A stretch of 64,000 bases of DNA from Burkholderia diffusa (GCF_902499115.1 NZ_CABVPN010000035.1:18143-82142), one strand, 5' to 3'. Numbered from the stretch's first letter, positions 51,014-60,814 are shown. Translations and numbers: made by a program. Notes: generated by a model not told the origin, from the sequence alone.

Positions 51014-52183
51014 ATGACATCCATTCAACCGATCGAATCCTCGACGTCGCTCGTCGAAGAACGCAACACGGCCAAGACCGTCATCATCGGCATCCTGACC
51101 GCGGCCTTCGTGATCGCGGCGCCGATCATCATCGGCTCGGCAGGCGGCAATTACTGGGTCCGCGTGCTCGACTTCGCGATGCTGTACGTGATGCTCGCGC
51201 TGGGGCTGAACGTGGTGGTCGGCTTCGCCGGCCTGCTCGACCTCGGCTACATCGCGTTCTACGCGGTGGGCGCGTATACGGCGGCACTGCTGAGCTCGCC
51301 GCACCTGACCTCGCAGTTCGAGTGGATCGCGGCGCTCGCGCCGAACGGCCTGCACATCCCGTTCCTGATCATCGTGCCGATCGCGATGGCGCTGGCGGCG
51401 ACCTTCGGGATCCTGCTCGGCGCGCCGACGCTGCGCCTGCGCGGCGACTACCTGGCGATCGTCACGCTCGGCTTCGGTGAAATCGTCCGGATCTTCATGA
51501 ACAACCTCGACCGTCCGGTGAACATCACCAACGGCCCGAAGGGGATCACGGGCATCGATCCGGTGCACATCGGCGGCTTCAACCTGTCGCAGACGCACTC
51601 ACTGTTCGGCTTCCAGCTGCCGTCCGTGTACATGTACTACTACCTGTTCGTGCTGTGCTCGCTGCTGGTGATCTGGGTGTGTACGCGCCTGCAGCACTCG
51701 CGTATCGGCCGCGCTTGGGCCGCGATCCGCGAGGACGAAATCGCGGCGAAGGCGATGGGCATCAACACCCGTAACGTGAAGCTGCTCGCGTTCGCGATGG
51801 GCGCGTCGTTCGGCGGCCTGTCGGGCTCGATGTTCGGCGCGTTCCAGGGCTTCGTGTCGCCCGAGTCGTTCACGTTCTGGGAATCGATCGTCGTGCTCGC
51901 CTGCGTGGTGCTCGGCGGCATGGGCCACATCCCGGGCGTGATCCTGGGCGCGGTGCTCCTCGCGATCTTCCCGGAATTCCTGCGCTCGACGATGAGCCCG
52001 CTGCAGCATGCGATTTTCGGTCACGACATCGTCGATACCGAAGTGATCCGTCAGGCGCTGTACGGCCTCGCGATGGTCATCATCATGCTGTACCGCTCGG
52101 AAGGCCTGTGGCCGGCGCCGAAGCATGAGGACAAGATCGCGAAACTGGCGAAGCGCAACAGCAAGAAGCCGGTGCGCGCTTAA
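51014..52183 (+). CDS. livM: Branched-chain amino acid ABC transporter permease LivM
   Basis: The 389-residue permease has about ten helices, with the LivM core LALGLNVVVGFAGLLDLGYI, LRLRGDYLAIVTLGFGEIVR and RAWAAIREDEIAAKAMGIN as docking loop. I use the ATG at 51014 behind an AAGGGGAGC site, 19 bp after livH. It pairs with LivH to form the membrane channel. Confidence 0.95.
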   Translation: MTSIQPIESSTSLVEERNTAKTVIIGILTAAFVIAAPIIIGSAGGNYWVRVLDFAMLYVMLALGLNVVVGFAGLLDLGYIAFYAVGAYTAALLSSPHLTSQFEWIAALAPNGLHIPFLIIVPIAMALAATFGILLGAPTLRLRGDYLAIVTLGFGEIVRIFMNNLDRPVNITNGPKGITGIDPVHIGGFNLSQTHSLFGFQLPSVYMYYYLFVLCSLLVIWVCTRLQHSRIGRAWAAIREDEIAAKAMGINTRNVKLLAFAMGASFGGLSGSMFGAFQGFVSPESFTFWESIVVLACVVLGGMGHIPGVILGAVLLAIFPEFLRSTMSPLQHAIFGHDIVDTEVIRQALYGLAMVIIMLYRSEGLWPAPKHEDKIAKLAKRNSKKPVRA

Positions 52184-52207
52184 CCAACGGACAAGGGGAT
52201 ATCACAC

Positions 52208-52983
52208 ATGAGCGACAAGCAAATCCGACTGTCCGTCAAAGGCGTGAACAAGCGCTTCGGCGGCTTGCAGGCACTGTCCGACGTCGGCCTCGAGATCAAG
52301 GAAGGCGAGATCTACGGCCTGATCGGCCCTAACGGCGCCGGCAAGACGACGTTCTTCAACGTGATCACGGGCCTTTACACGCCGGACTCCGGCGAGTTCA
52401 AGCTCGACGGCACGGAATACAAGCCGACCGCGGTGCACCAGGTCGCGAAGACGGGCATCGCGCGCACGTTCCAGAACATTCGACTGTTCGGCGGGATGAC
52501 CGCGCTCGAGAACGTGATGGTGGGCCGCCACGTGCGGACCAAGCACGGGCTGCTCGGCGCGGTGTTCCAGACGCCGGCGGAACGCCAGGAAGAGCGTGAG
52601 ATCAAGGAGCGCGCGATCGAGCTGCTCGAATACGTGGGCGTGCTGCAGTACGCGGACTACACGTCGCGCAACCTGTCGTACGGCCACCAGCGCCGGCTGG
52701 AAATCGCCCGCGCGCTGGCGACCGACCCGAAGCTGCTCGCGCTCGACGAGCCGGCGGCCGGGATGAACGCGACCGAGAAGGTCGAACTCACGCGCCTGCT
52801 CGACAAGATCCGCTCGGACGGCCGCACGATTCTCCTGATCGAGCACGACGTGAAGCTCGTGATGGGGCTGTGCAACCGGATGACGGTGCTCGATTACGGC
52901 AAGGTGATCGCCGAGGGTCTGCCGCAGGACGTGCAGAAGAATCCGAAGGTGATTGAGGCATATCTCGGCGCAGGGGTGCACTG

Positions 52984-52984
<1 letters not shown>
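52208..52984 (+). CDS. livG: Branched-chain amino acid ABC transporter ATPase LivG
   Basis: The 258-residue ATPase has Walker A GPNGAGKTTF, the signature region LSYGHQRRLEIARAL, Walker B LLALDEPAAGMN and the switch His in LIEHDVKLVM. RTFQNIRLF marks the LivG type. Its stop overlaps the livF start. Confidence 0.96.
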
Positions 52985-53700
<716 letters not shown>

Positions 53701-53755
53701 GCGGGCCCGGTGTGGCGCGGCGGCGGATGCCGGCGTGCCGCACAAGGGCTTCGAA

Positions 53756-53789
53756 AGGCTGTCACGGGATGCCGTGACAGCTTTTTTTT
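53756..53789 (+). terminator. Intrinsic terminator after livF
   Basis: GCTGTCACGG and CCGTGACAGC form a 10-bp stem followed by eight T. Confidence 0.95.
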
Positions 53790-53881
53790 CGTGCGGCGCG
53801 CCCGGCGACGAACTGTGCGTGCGGAGGCGACTCCATTCATTCGGCGGTGACGCCGACCATGCGGTGCGCGACTCGGTAGCA

Positions 53882-53924
53882 GGCCGTCCGCAACCGGCCG
53901 TCCGCGACCGGCCGTCCGCAAACC
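53882..53924. repeat. Three tandem copies of a 14-bp unit
   Basis: GGCCGTCCGCAACC is repeated three times with one or two changes, just upstream of the DUF2278 gene. It is non-coding and looks like a simple slippage repeat. Confidence 0.8.
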
Positions 53925-53975
53925 GACACGCGGGCTGCGTAGCATGGTCGATCCATCGGGACACGGAGAGCACGC

Positions 53976-54647
53976 ATGAGTCTGGACTACGGTTTCGTGA
54001 AGGCGAAGGTGACGTCGGTGGCGCGGCTGAAGGGCTCGCCGCACGGCGGCGAGATCCAGTATCACATCCACCTGACGCTCGCATTGCCGACCGGCGACTG
54101 GGACGTCGCGATCAACGTCGGCACCAACGACTCGGACGACCTGCTGAACTACAAGCTCGTCTACGATTTCCATCATCCGGTCACGGCGACGCTCGCGGCC
54201 GCGGCCGAAGGCTACAACGATCTCACCGGGCAAACCGCGCTGCCGGCGCTCGACTATCTGCGCAGCGACATCCTGAACGAGACCGGGGCATGGCGCGCGA
54301 GCGCCGTGATGGACGGCACCGAAAACGCGGAGCCGATCCCGTCTCTGCTGCGGCTCGTCAACGCCGCGCAGTCGCAGGGGCTCGACGTCGTCGTGTTCGG
54401 CCGCACGTATTCGGAAGGCAACGGCATCCACGACACGCACATGAACCAGGGTTCGACGGGCTCGAACTACCTGCACCGCGCGGGCGACGACCACAACGAT
54501 CACAACGACGTGTGGCAGGACGGCGCGCTGATCGTGCGCGTGAGCGAGACGCAATGGGCCGCGTATTTCGCGGCGTTCGAGCAGCAGGCCGTGCCGACCG
54601 ACGCGCTCGGCAATCCGCTGCCGGACGCGGGGCCGATCACGCGCTGA
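53976..54647 (+). CDS. DUF2278 family protein
   Basis: The 223-residue protein matches DUF2278: it starts YGFVKAKV and carries GIHDTHMNQGSTG and DVWQDGALIVRV, with a DDHNDHND acidic-histidine stretch between. The conserved His/Asp residues could bind metal; the function is unknown. It has no signal peptide. GGAGAGCACGC precedes the ATG. Alone between the livF terminator and the convergent GNAT gene. Confidence 0.85.
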   Translation: MSLDYGFVKAKVTSVARLKGSPHGGEIQYHIHLTLALPTGDWDVAINVGTNDSDDLLNYKLVYDFHHPVTATLAAAAEGYNDLTGQTALPALDYLRSDILNETGAWRASAVMDGTENAEPIPSLLRLVNAAQSQGLDVVVFGRTYSEGNGIHDTHMNQGSTGSNYLHRAGDDHNDHNDVWQDGALIVRVSETQWAAYFAAFEQQAVPTDALGNPLPDAGPITR

Positions 54648-54665
54648 TGGGGGCTGCCGGCGGCG

Positions 54666-55121
54666 TCAGGCGGCCGGCAGCGTCTTGCCGAACGAGATGC
54701 GTTCCTCGACGCGATAGCCGAGCGCCGCATAGAAGCGGCACGCATCGTCGTTGCCAGGCAGCACCTGCAGATTGATCTTGAGGCAGCCGCGCGCGGCGAG
54801 CGCGCGTTCCGCATGCGCGATCAGCGCGCGGCCGATGCCGAGTCGCCGAGCATCGTTCGACACGCCGAACGAGTAAAGCCAGCCGCGATGACCGTCGAAA
54901 CCCGCCATCAGCGTGCCGACGACCCGCGCGCCGCTGGTCGCGACGAAGAACAGTTCCGGCTGCGTCGCGAGCTTCAGCTCGATCGATCGCAGCGGATCGC
55001 GGTGCGGCGGCGCGCCGGCTTCGTCGTAGTGCGGGAACGCGTCGCGCCAAACCGCGAGCACGGCATCGGTGTCGGCGCGTTCGAACGGGCGGATAGCAAC
55101 AGCCTCGGCGGCGGCATCCAT
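54666..55121 (-). CDS. GNAT family acetyltransferase
   Basis: The 151-residue protein has the GNAT core: VVGTLMAGFDGHRGWLYSFG and the acetyl-CoA loop DARRLGIGRALIAHAERAL, then LQVLPGNDDACRFYAALGY. It resembles YpeA-type N-acetyltransferases. Its start lies 13 bp after the aminotransferase stop on the same strand, so both are probably one transcript. A link to arginine or N-acetyl amino acids is possible but unproven. Confidence 0.88.
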   Translation of the reverse strand: MDAAAEAVAIRPFERADTDAVLAVWRDAFPHYDEAGAPPHRDPLRSIELKLATQPELFFVATSGARVVGTLMAGFDGHRGWLYSFGVSNDARRLGIGRALIAHAERALAARGCLKINLQVLPGNDDACRFYAALGYRVEERISFGKTLPAA

Positions 55122-55134
55122 CGCGGCGGTCTCC

Positions 55135-56319
55135 TCAGAGCGTGTCGAGAATCGACCGCAGCATCGCCATCATCTGGTCGATTTCCTCGGTCGTGACGTT
55201 CAGCGCGGGCATGAAGCGCAGCAGGTTCGGGCGCGCCGCGTTCAGCAGCAGGCCGTCGGGCTGCATGTCGCGCGCCTTCTCGACGATCTGCGGGCCGATA
55301 TCCTTGCCGAGCAGCAGCGCGCGCAGCAGGCCTTCGCCGCGTTCGCCTTCGAAACCGCGCTCTTCCGACAGCTCGAGCAGCTTGCGCTTCAGGTATTCGC
55401 TGCGCTCACGCACGCCTTCGAGGAAACCGGGCGCGACGAGCTGCGAGATCACCGAATAGCCGACCGCCGTCATCAGCGGGTTGCCGTTGTAGGTGCCGCC
55501 CTGGTCGCCGGCCTCGAACACCGCGACGTCGGCCTTCGACAGCAGCGCGCCGAGCGGTGCGCCGCCGCCGATGCCCTTCGCGAGCGTCATGATGTCCGGC
55601 TCGATGCCCGACAGCTCGTACGCGAACAGCGTGCCCGCGCGGCCGCAGCCGCTCTGCACTTCGTCGACGATCAGCAGCAGGTCGTGCTGCTTCGTCAGCG
55701 CACGCAGCGCCTGCATGAATTCACGCGTCGCCGGAATCACGCCGCCTTCGCCCTGGATCGGCTCGAGCATCACCGCGACGGTCTTGTCGGTGATCAGCTT
55801 CTCGACCGAGTTGATGTCGTTCAGCTCGGCCTTCGGGAATCCCGGCACCTGCGGTGCGTAGATCGTGTCCCAGCCCGGCTTGCCGCTGGCCGACATCGTC
55901 GCGAGCGTGCGGCCGTGGAAGCTGTGGTCGAACGTGATGATCTCGTACGCGCCGTTCTTGAACTTGCGGCCCCACTTGCGCGCGAGCTTGATCGCGCCTT
56001 CGTTCGCTTCCGCGCCGCTGTTCGTGAAGAACACCTTGTCGAACACGCTGTGCTGCGTCAGCAGCCCCGCGAGCTTCGCCATCGGCTCGTTGTAGAACGC
56101 GGGCGACGGGTTCAGCAGCTTCTCCGCCTGCGTCTTCAGCGCTTCGACGATGCCGTCGTTGCAGTGGCCGAGGCTGTTGACGGCCCAGCCCTGAATGAAG
56201 TCCAGATAGCGCTTGCCCGTGTGATCGTAGAGCCACGAACCCTTGCCGTGCGTAAACACGATGTCGGGGCGGTTCGTGATGTACATCAGCGAGTCGATCG
56301 GGTAATCGTTCAGGGGCAT
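55135..56319 (-). CDS. argD: Acetylornithine-type aminotransferase (class III, PLP)
   Basis: The 394-residue class III aminotransferase has FFTNSGAEANEGAIKLAR, DHSFHGRTLATMSASG, EPIQGEGGV, VDEVQSGCGRAGTLFAYE and the PLP lysine in TLAKGIGGGAPLGALL. This fits acetylornithine transaminase, which makes N2-acetylornithine in arginine synthesis; related enzymes act on succinyldiaminopimelate or succinylornithine. The ATG at 56319 starts the family sequence; the longer open frame runs through the leader. A leader with an Arg-rich ORF and a terminator precedes it, which supports an arginine-synthesis role. GNAT gene follows. Confidence 0.88.
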   Translation of the reverse strand: MPLNDYPIDSLMYITNRPDIVFTHGKGSWLYDHTGKRYLDFIQGWAVNSLGHCNDGIVEALKTQAEKLLNPSPAFYNEPMAKLAGLLTQHSVFDKVFFTNSGAEANEGAIKLARKWGRKFKNGAYEIITFDHSFHGRTLATMSASGKPGWDTIYAPQVPGFPKAELNDINSVEKLITDKTVAVMLEPIQGEGGVIPATREFMQALRALTKQHDLLLIVDEVQSGCGRAGTLFAYELSGIEPDIMTLAKGIGGGAPLGALLSKADVAVFEAGDQGGTYNGNPLMTAVGYSVISQLVAPGFLEGVRERSEYLKRKLLELSEERGFEGERGEGLLRALLLGKDIGPQIVEKARDMQPDGLLLNAARPNLLRFMPALNVTTEEIDQMMAMLRSILDTL

Positions 56320-56358
56320 GACAGCAGACTCCAGCGGACGTTGAAAGGGAAACGGGCA

Positions 56359-56385
56359 ATAAAAAAGCCACGGGAGGCCGTGGCT
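56359..56385 (-). terminator. Intrinsic terminator in the argD leader (attenuator)
   Basis: On the minus strand AGCCACGG, a CCTC loop and CCGTGGCT are followed by six U. It lies 40 bases before the argD ATG and downstream of the argD promoter, so it would stop transcription before the gene. Confidence 0.85.
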
Positions 56386-56404
56386 GGTAGGTCGAACAGC
56401 TTGT

Positions 56405-56435
56405 GCGTAACCGGTGAAGCGGAGGAGGGTTACGC
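56405..56435 (-). promoter_or_regulatory. Leader hairpin over the leader-peptide stop codon
   Basis: GCGTAACC and GGTTACGC form a perfect 8-bp stem with a 15-base loop; the first arm contains the leader-peptide stop codon. In attenuators a hairpin here pauses the polymerase until a ribosome arrives. The role is inferred. Confidence 0.55.
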
Positions 56436-56513
56436 GCGAGTCCGTGACGAGCCGGCGGCATCCGGGCGGAGCGGCGAGCGGCGACGTCGGAGAGCGGACA
56501 GGAAGCGGTTCAT
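56430..56513 (-). CDS. Arg-rich leader peptide upstream of argD
   Basis: A 27-codon ORF begins at the ATG at 56513 and ends at TAA at 56430. Eight residues are arginine, four of them consecutive (codons 9-12, in LRRRRSPLR). Codons 22-24 (56450-56442) contain UCACGG, which can pair with the CCGUGG arm of the downstream terminator and so block it. The predicted promoter would start the RNA at or within a few bases of the ATG, so translation may be leaderless; no ribosome site is seen. Arg-rich chance ORFs are common at this GC, so the case rests on the ordered leader as a whole. Confidence 0.55.
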   Translation of the reverse strand: MNRFLSALRRRRSPLRPDAAGSSRTRA

Positions 56514-56520
56514 GTGCGCA

Positions 56521-56550
56521 AGCATAAGGCATCCCGCGCCCCACTGTAAA
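56521..56550 (-). promoter_or_regulatory. Predicted sigma-70 promoter of the argD leader
   Basis: On the minus strand TTTACA (-35) and TATGCT (-10) are 18 bp apart. The start of transcription would fall close to 56513, the leader-peptide ATG. It lies in the 295-bp gap between the ascD-like gene and argD. Confidence 0.65.
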
Positions 56551-56613
56551 CCGCCGCGATGCCACGAATGTGTCACGGCGGCGCGCAGGAGAGGACGCGG
56601 GCGTGCCCGGTGC

Positions 56614-57645
56614 TCAGACCGGATGCGCGAGATCGGCGGCGCTCGTGAACGAGTCCGCGTAGAACTCGTCGGCCGGCAGCGCGTGGTGCTGGGTGAAGTC
56701 GCGCTGCGCGGATTCGACCATCACCGGCGCGCCGCATGCGTACACCTGGTGGCCCGACAGATCGGGCAGGTCCTCGATCACCGCGCGGTGGACGAAGCCG
56801 GTGCGGCCGGTCCACTGGTCGGCGTCGTCCGGCTCGGACAGCACCGGCACGTACTTGAAGTTCGGGATCTCGCGCGCCCATTGCTCGGCGAGCTCGCCGA
56901 GGTAGATGTCCTTCTTGCGGCGTGCGCCCCAATAGAGCGTCATCGGGCGCGTGATGCCCGAATGCCTGACGTGCTCGATGATCGCCTTGATCGGCGCGAA
57001 GCCGGTGCCGGACGCGAGCAGCACGATCGGCTTGTCGGAATCCTCGCGCAGGAAGAACGTGCCGAGCGGGCCTTCGAAGCGCAGGATGTCGCGCTCCTTC
57101 ATCGCGCCGAACACGTGGTCGGTGAACTTGCCGCCCGGCATGTGGCGGATGTGCAGCTCGATCGGGCCTTCCTCGTGCGGCGCATTCGCCATCGAGTAGC
57201 TGCGGCGCGAGCCGTCCTTCAGGATGAACTCGACGTATTGGCCCGCGAGGTATTGCAGGCGCTCGTTGGCGGGCAACTGCAGCTTCACGACCATCACGTC
57301 GTCGGCGCGGCGCTCGAGCGCCGCGATCCGGCACGGCAGCTTCTTCACCTGCACGCCGTCGACGCCGGCGATTTCGCGCACGTCGATCTCGAGGTCGCAT
57401 TGCGCCTTCGAACAGCAGAGCAGCGCGAGGCCGCGCGTACGTTCGTCGTTGGACAGTGCCGACGCGGCGTGCGGGCCCTGTTCGATCTGGCCCGACACGA
57501 TCTGGCCCTTGCAGGAGCCGCACGCGCCGTTCTTGCATCCGTACGGCAGATGGACGTTCTGGCGCAGCGCCGCCGCCAGCACGGTTTCGTCCGACTCGAC
57601 CTGGAACTGCCGGCCGCTTTGCTTGAGAGTAACGTTGAATGCCAT
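56614..57645 (-). CDS. 2Fe-2S ferredoxin-fused flavin reductase (AscD-like)
   Basis: The 343-residue protein has an N-terminal plant-type [2Fe-2S] domain (PYGCKNGACGSCKG with a fourth Cys in LLCCSKAQC), then an FAD domain (RSYSMANAPHEEG) and an NAD(P) domain (LLASGTGFAPIKAII, VYACGAPVMVESA). It passes electrons from NAD(P)H to a partner. In this genus it is often named as CDP-6-deoxy-hexulose reductase AscD, but no ascarylose genes are nearby, so the partner is open. It could equally serve an oxygenase. Confidence 0.88.
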   Translation of the reverse strand: MAFNVTLKQSGRQFQVESDETVLAAALRQNVHLPYGCKNGACGSCKGQIVSGQIEQGPHAASALSNDERTRGLALLCCSKAQCDLEIDVREIAGVDGVQVKKLPCRIAALERRADDVMVVKLQLPANERLQYLAGQYVEFILKDGSRRSYSMANAPHEEGPIELHIRHMPGGKFTDHVFGAMKERDILRFEGPLGTFFLREDSDKPIVLLASGTGFAPIKAIIEHVRHSGITRPMTLYWGARRKKDIYLGELAEQWAREIPNFKYVPVLSEPDDADQWTGRTGFVHRAVIEDLPDLSGHQVYACGAPVMVESAQRDFTQHHALPADEFYADSFTSAADLAHPV

Positions 57646-57750
57646 AGAACCAAATAGAACAAAATGTGGGGACCGTGCATGTCGGCACGGCAGCTACAAT
57701 GCAAACCCGTTGCGCGCCGCGCAACGGTGGCTACTGATTTCGCAACCAAC

Positions 57751-58788
57751 ATGATCGCGATTCGAATCCTGCGCCGGCCGCGCGTACTGATCGTCGGCTG
57801 CGGCGACGTCGGCCTGCGCTGCGTCGCGCAATGGCGCGCCGCGCGCCGCAACCTGCGCATTGTCGCGCTGACGAGCCATCCGGGCCGCTGCGACGAATTG
57901 CGCGCGGCAGGCGCGACGCCGATCGTCGGCGACCTCGATCGCCGGGCGACGCTCGGACGTCTAGCGGGGCTCGCCCGCACGATCCTGCATCTCGCGCCGC
58001 CGCAATCCGACGGCCGCGACGATCGCCGCACCCGCGCGCTGATCGCCGCATTGTCCGTGCCTGCACGGCGGCCATCCGCACCGCCGGTGTCGTCCGTCGG
58101 CCGGCTCCGCACGCTGCGTGCCGCGACCCGACAGGCCGGCGTGCCGGTGCGGGCAGCGCGTATTGTACCCGACGCCCTTCGCGCGCCGACGCTCGTCTAC
58201 GCCAGCACGACGGGCGTATACGGCGATTGCGGCGGGGCGCGAATCGACGAAACGCAGCCGCTGCGCCCCGCGAATCCGCGCGCGTTCCGGCGCGTGTCGG
58301 CCGAGCGTCAGCTGCGGGCGGCCACGGTGCGCGGCGTGCTGTCCGCGCGCATCGTGCGCATTCCCGGCATCTACGCGGCGAACCGGCTGCCGCTCGCGCG
58401 GCTCGAGCGCGGCACACCGGCGCTCGACGCGGCCGACGACGTCTACACGAACCATATCCACGCGGACGATCTCGCGGCGATCCTGCGGCGCGCGGCCGTG
58501 CGCGGCAAGCCGGCGCGCGCCGTGCATGCGTCGGACGACAGCGAACTGCGGATGGGAGAGTATTTCGACCGGGTCGCGCAGGCGTTCGGCCTGCCGCTGC
58601 CGCCGCGGATCAGTCGCGCGGACGCCGAGCATCGGCTCGAGCCGACGCTCCTGTCGTTCATGCGCGAGTCGCGGCGCCTGTCCAATGCGCGGCTCAAGGC
58701 CGAATTGTGCGTGACGTTGCGCTATCCGACCGTAGACGAATTCCTTCAAACGGTCGCGCCGCGCGGCGCGTCAGGTCAGCGCCGGTAA
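57751..58788 (+). CDS. NAD-dependent epimerase/SDR family protein, YeeZ-like
   Basis: The 345-residue protein starts with a Rossmann motif (VLIVGCGDVGLRCVAQW) and has LVYASTTGVYGDCGG, which carries the Ser of the extended SDR family, VRIPGIYAANRLPLARLERG and NHIHADDLAAIL. The layout is that of YeeZ-type epimerases; activity is unknown. I use the ATG at 57751, next to the Rossmann fold. Its end overlaps the convergent 62-aa gene by 18 bases. Confidence 0.82.
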   Translation: MIAIRILRRPRVLIVGCGDVGLRCVAQWRAARRNLRIVALTSHPGRCDELRAAGATPIVGDLDRRATLGRLAGLARTILHLAPPQSDGRDDRRTRALIAALSVPARRPSAPPVSSVGRLRTLRAATRQAGVPVRAARIVPDALRAPTLVYASTTGVYGDCGGARIDETQPLRPANPRAFRRVSAERQLRAATVRGVLSARIVRIPGIYAANRLPLARLERGTPALDAADDVYTNHIHADDLAAILRRAAVRGKPARAVHASDDSELRMGEYFDRVAQAFGLPLPPRISRADAEHRLEPTLLSFMRESRRLSNARLKAELCVTLRYPTVDEFLQTVAPRGASGQRR

Positions 58789-58959
58789 CGCCTCGATCAG
58801 CAGGAAGCACAGCAACGCGCCGATCAGCGCGCCGATCAGGTTCGGATGATACTTGTGCTTCATGTGCATCGTGGCCAGCAGCCCGCCGATCACGATGGCA
58901 CCCACGATCGCGAACGCGATCGTCACGTACGACAGTTCGAAAGAATGGTTGATGTTCAT
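58771..58959 (-). CDS. Small membrane protein, 62 aa
   Basis: The 62-residue product has two hydrophobic helices (VTIAFAIVGAIVIGGLLATM and LIGALIGALLCFLLIEAL) joined by a basic turn (HMKHKYHP). It has no recognisable domain. A GGGGAGACATC sequence precedes the ATG as ribosome site. It overlaps the 3' end of the epimerase gene on the other strand. Confidence 0.7.
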   Translation of the reverse strand: MNINHSFELSYVTIAFAIVGAIVIGGLLATMHMKHKYHPNLIGALIGALLCFLLIEALPALT

Positions 58960-59064
58960 GATGTCTCCCCTGCATCGCTGCTCGTACAGCTTGTGATTTC
59001 AGTATAGCGGGGGATCGTGCGGCCGCGACGCGGCCGGACACCGAACGGTCGTGCGGATTTTCCC

Positions 59065-59781
59065 TTACAGGGTTTTGACGGAATGGCGCAGTGCTGAAAG
59101 GTCGTCTTCCCCGAGCCAGCGCCATGCGCCGGGCGCCAGGTCGTCCGGCAGCGTGAAGCCGCCGATGCTTTCTCGGTGCAGCGCCTCGACGCGGTTGCTG
59201 GCCGCGGCGACCATGCGCTTCACTTGATGATATTTGCCTTCGAGGACGGTCAGCGCGAGCGCGTGCGTGTCGCGCGCGTCGGCGGCGACCGCCGCGATCG
59301 GCTTCGGCTCGCCGTGGAGCTGCACGCCGGCGCGCAGCGCGTCCAGTTGGGCGTCGTCGAGCGGGTGGCGCACGGTCGCGACGTAGGTCTTCGGCACTTT
59401 GCGCTTCGGCGACGTGTACGCGTGCACGAACTGGCCGTCGTCGGACAGCAGGAGCAGGCCCGTCGTGTCCTGGTCGAGGCGGCCGACGCACTGCACGCCG
59501 CGTGCGACGAGCGGCGCGGGCAGCAGGCTGAACACGCTCGCATGGTGTTGCGGCTCGCGCGAGCACTCGTAGCCGGCCGGCTTGTTGAGCGCGAGATACG
59601 CGCGGGCGTGGAACGGCCAGGCGGTATCGTCGACCGTGAACACGAGGCCGTCGGTGTCGAACGACGCGTCGGGGTCGGTCGCGCTCGCGCCCGCGACGGT
59701 GACGCGGCCCGTTTCGATCAGTCCGCGGCACTGGCGGCGCGAGCCGAAGCCCTGCGTGTAGAGAATGCTTTCGAGATCCAT
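59065..59781 (-). CDS. rsuA: 16S rRNA pseudouridine synthase, RsuA family
   Basis: The 238-residue protein has an N-terminal S4-like domain (ILYTQGFGSRRQCRGLIETG) and the catalytic motif GRLDQDTTGLLLLSDDG with the active Asp, then LEGKYHQVKRMVAA. RsuA converts U516 of 16S rRNA. S4 plus the short catalytic domain fits RsuA rather than RluE, whose gene lies at 17 kb. Confidence 0.9.
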   Translation of the reverse strand: MDLESILYTQGFGSRRQCRGLIETGRVTVAGASATDPDASFDTDGLVFTVDDTAWPFHARAYLALNKPAGYECSREPQHHASVFSLLPAPLVARGVQCVGRLDQDTTGLLLLSDDGQFVHAYTSPKRKVPKTYVATVRHPLDDAQLDALRAGVQLHGEPKPIAAVAADARDTHALALTVLEGKYHQVKRMVAAASNRVEALHRESIGGFTLPDDLAPGAWRWLGEDDLSALRHSVKTL

Positions 59782-59973
59782 AGCGCGCGCATTCTATCAA
59801 GCGGCGCGCCGGCGTCGGCACGAATTTCGCCGCCCCTGTCGGTGGGGCAGCCCACCATTCCGGATGCCTGATTGGATCGTTTTTCTGGATAATCCATCCA
59901 GCCATGCCCGGCTGACCGGCGCGTCGCGCGTGCCTACACTCCTAGCTTCATTCAATGCAAAAAGGAGTCAACC

Positions 59974-60747
59974 GTGGCTACTCACACGCTCGCAGACAAG
60001 GTCGTCCTGATCGCAGGCGGCGCCAAGAATCTCGGCGGCTTGATCGCCCGGGATCTGGCCGGCCACGGTGCGAAGGCGGTGGCGATTCACTACAACAGCG
60101 CGGCGTCGCAGGCGCAGGCCGAAGAGACGGCCGCCGCCGTGCGCGCGGCCGGCGCGCAAGCTGCGACGTTCCAGGCCGACCTGACGACGGCCGCCGCGGT
60201 CGAGAAGCTGTTCGGCGACGCGAAGCAGCGCTTCGGCAAGATCGACATCGCGATCAATACCGTCGGCAAGGTGTTGAAGAAGCCGATCACCGAAATCTCC
60301 GAGGCCGAATACGACGAGATGTTCGCGGTAAACAGCAAGTCCGCATTCTTCTTCATCAAGGAAGCGGGGCGGCACCTCGAGGATCACGGCAAGCTCGTCA
60401 CGCTCGTGACGTCGCTGCTCGGCGCGTTCACGCCGTTCTATGCGGCCTACGAAGGATCGAAGGCGCCCGTCGAGCACTTCACGCGCGCGGCGTCGAAAGA
60501 ATACGGCGCGCGCGGCATCTCGGTGACGGCGGTCGGGCCGGGCCCGATGGACACGCCGTTCTTCTACCCGGCCGAGGGCGCCGACGCGGTCGCGTATCAC
60601 AAGACGGCGGCTGCGCTGTCGCCGTTCAGCAAGACGGGCCTCACCGATATCGAGGACGTCGTGCCGTTCATCCGCCATCTCGTGACCGACGGCTGGTGGA
60701 TCACCGGCCAGACGATCCTGATCAACGGCGGCTATACGACCAAGTAA
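59974..60747 (+). CDS. Short-chain dehydrogenase/reductase
   Basis: The 257-residue SDR has the cofactor motif LIAGGAKNLGGLIARDL, NTVGK, the catalytic Ser in VTSLLGAFTPF, Tyr-x3-Lys as YEGSK and the end WWITGQTILINGGYTTK. The Asn-Thr-Val-Gly instead of the usual NNAG is unusual. It starts with GTG, with AAAAGGAG upstream. The LysR gene follows behind a terminator and could regulate it. Substrate unknown. Confidence 0.9.
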   Translation: MATHTLADKVVLIAGGAKNLGGLIARDLAGHGAKAVAIHYNSAASQAQAEETAAAVRAAGAQAATFQADLTTAAAVEKLFGDAKQRFGKIDIAINTVGKVLKKPITEISEAEYDEMFAVNSKSAFFFIKEAGRHLEDHGKLVTLVTSLLGAFTPFYAAYEGSKAPVEHFTRAASKEYGARGISVTAVGPGPMDTPFFYPAEGADAVAYHKTAAALSPFSKTGLTDIEDVVPFIRHLVTDGWWITGQTILINGGYTTK

Positions 60748-60814
60748 CGGGCCGTGCCGGCGGTCGTCGCGTGCGCGCGGCGATCCGCAATGGACCGTTT
60801 GCATGGACAATGGG

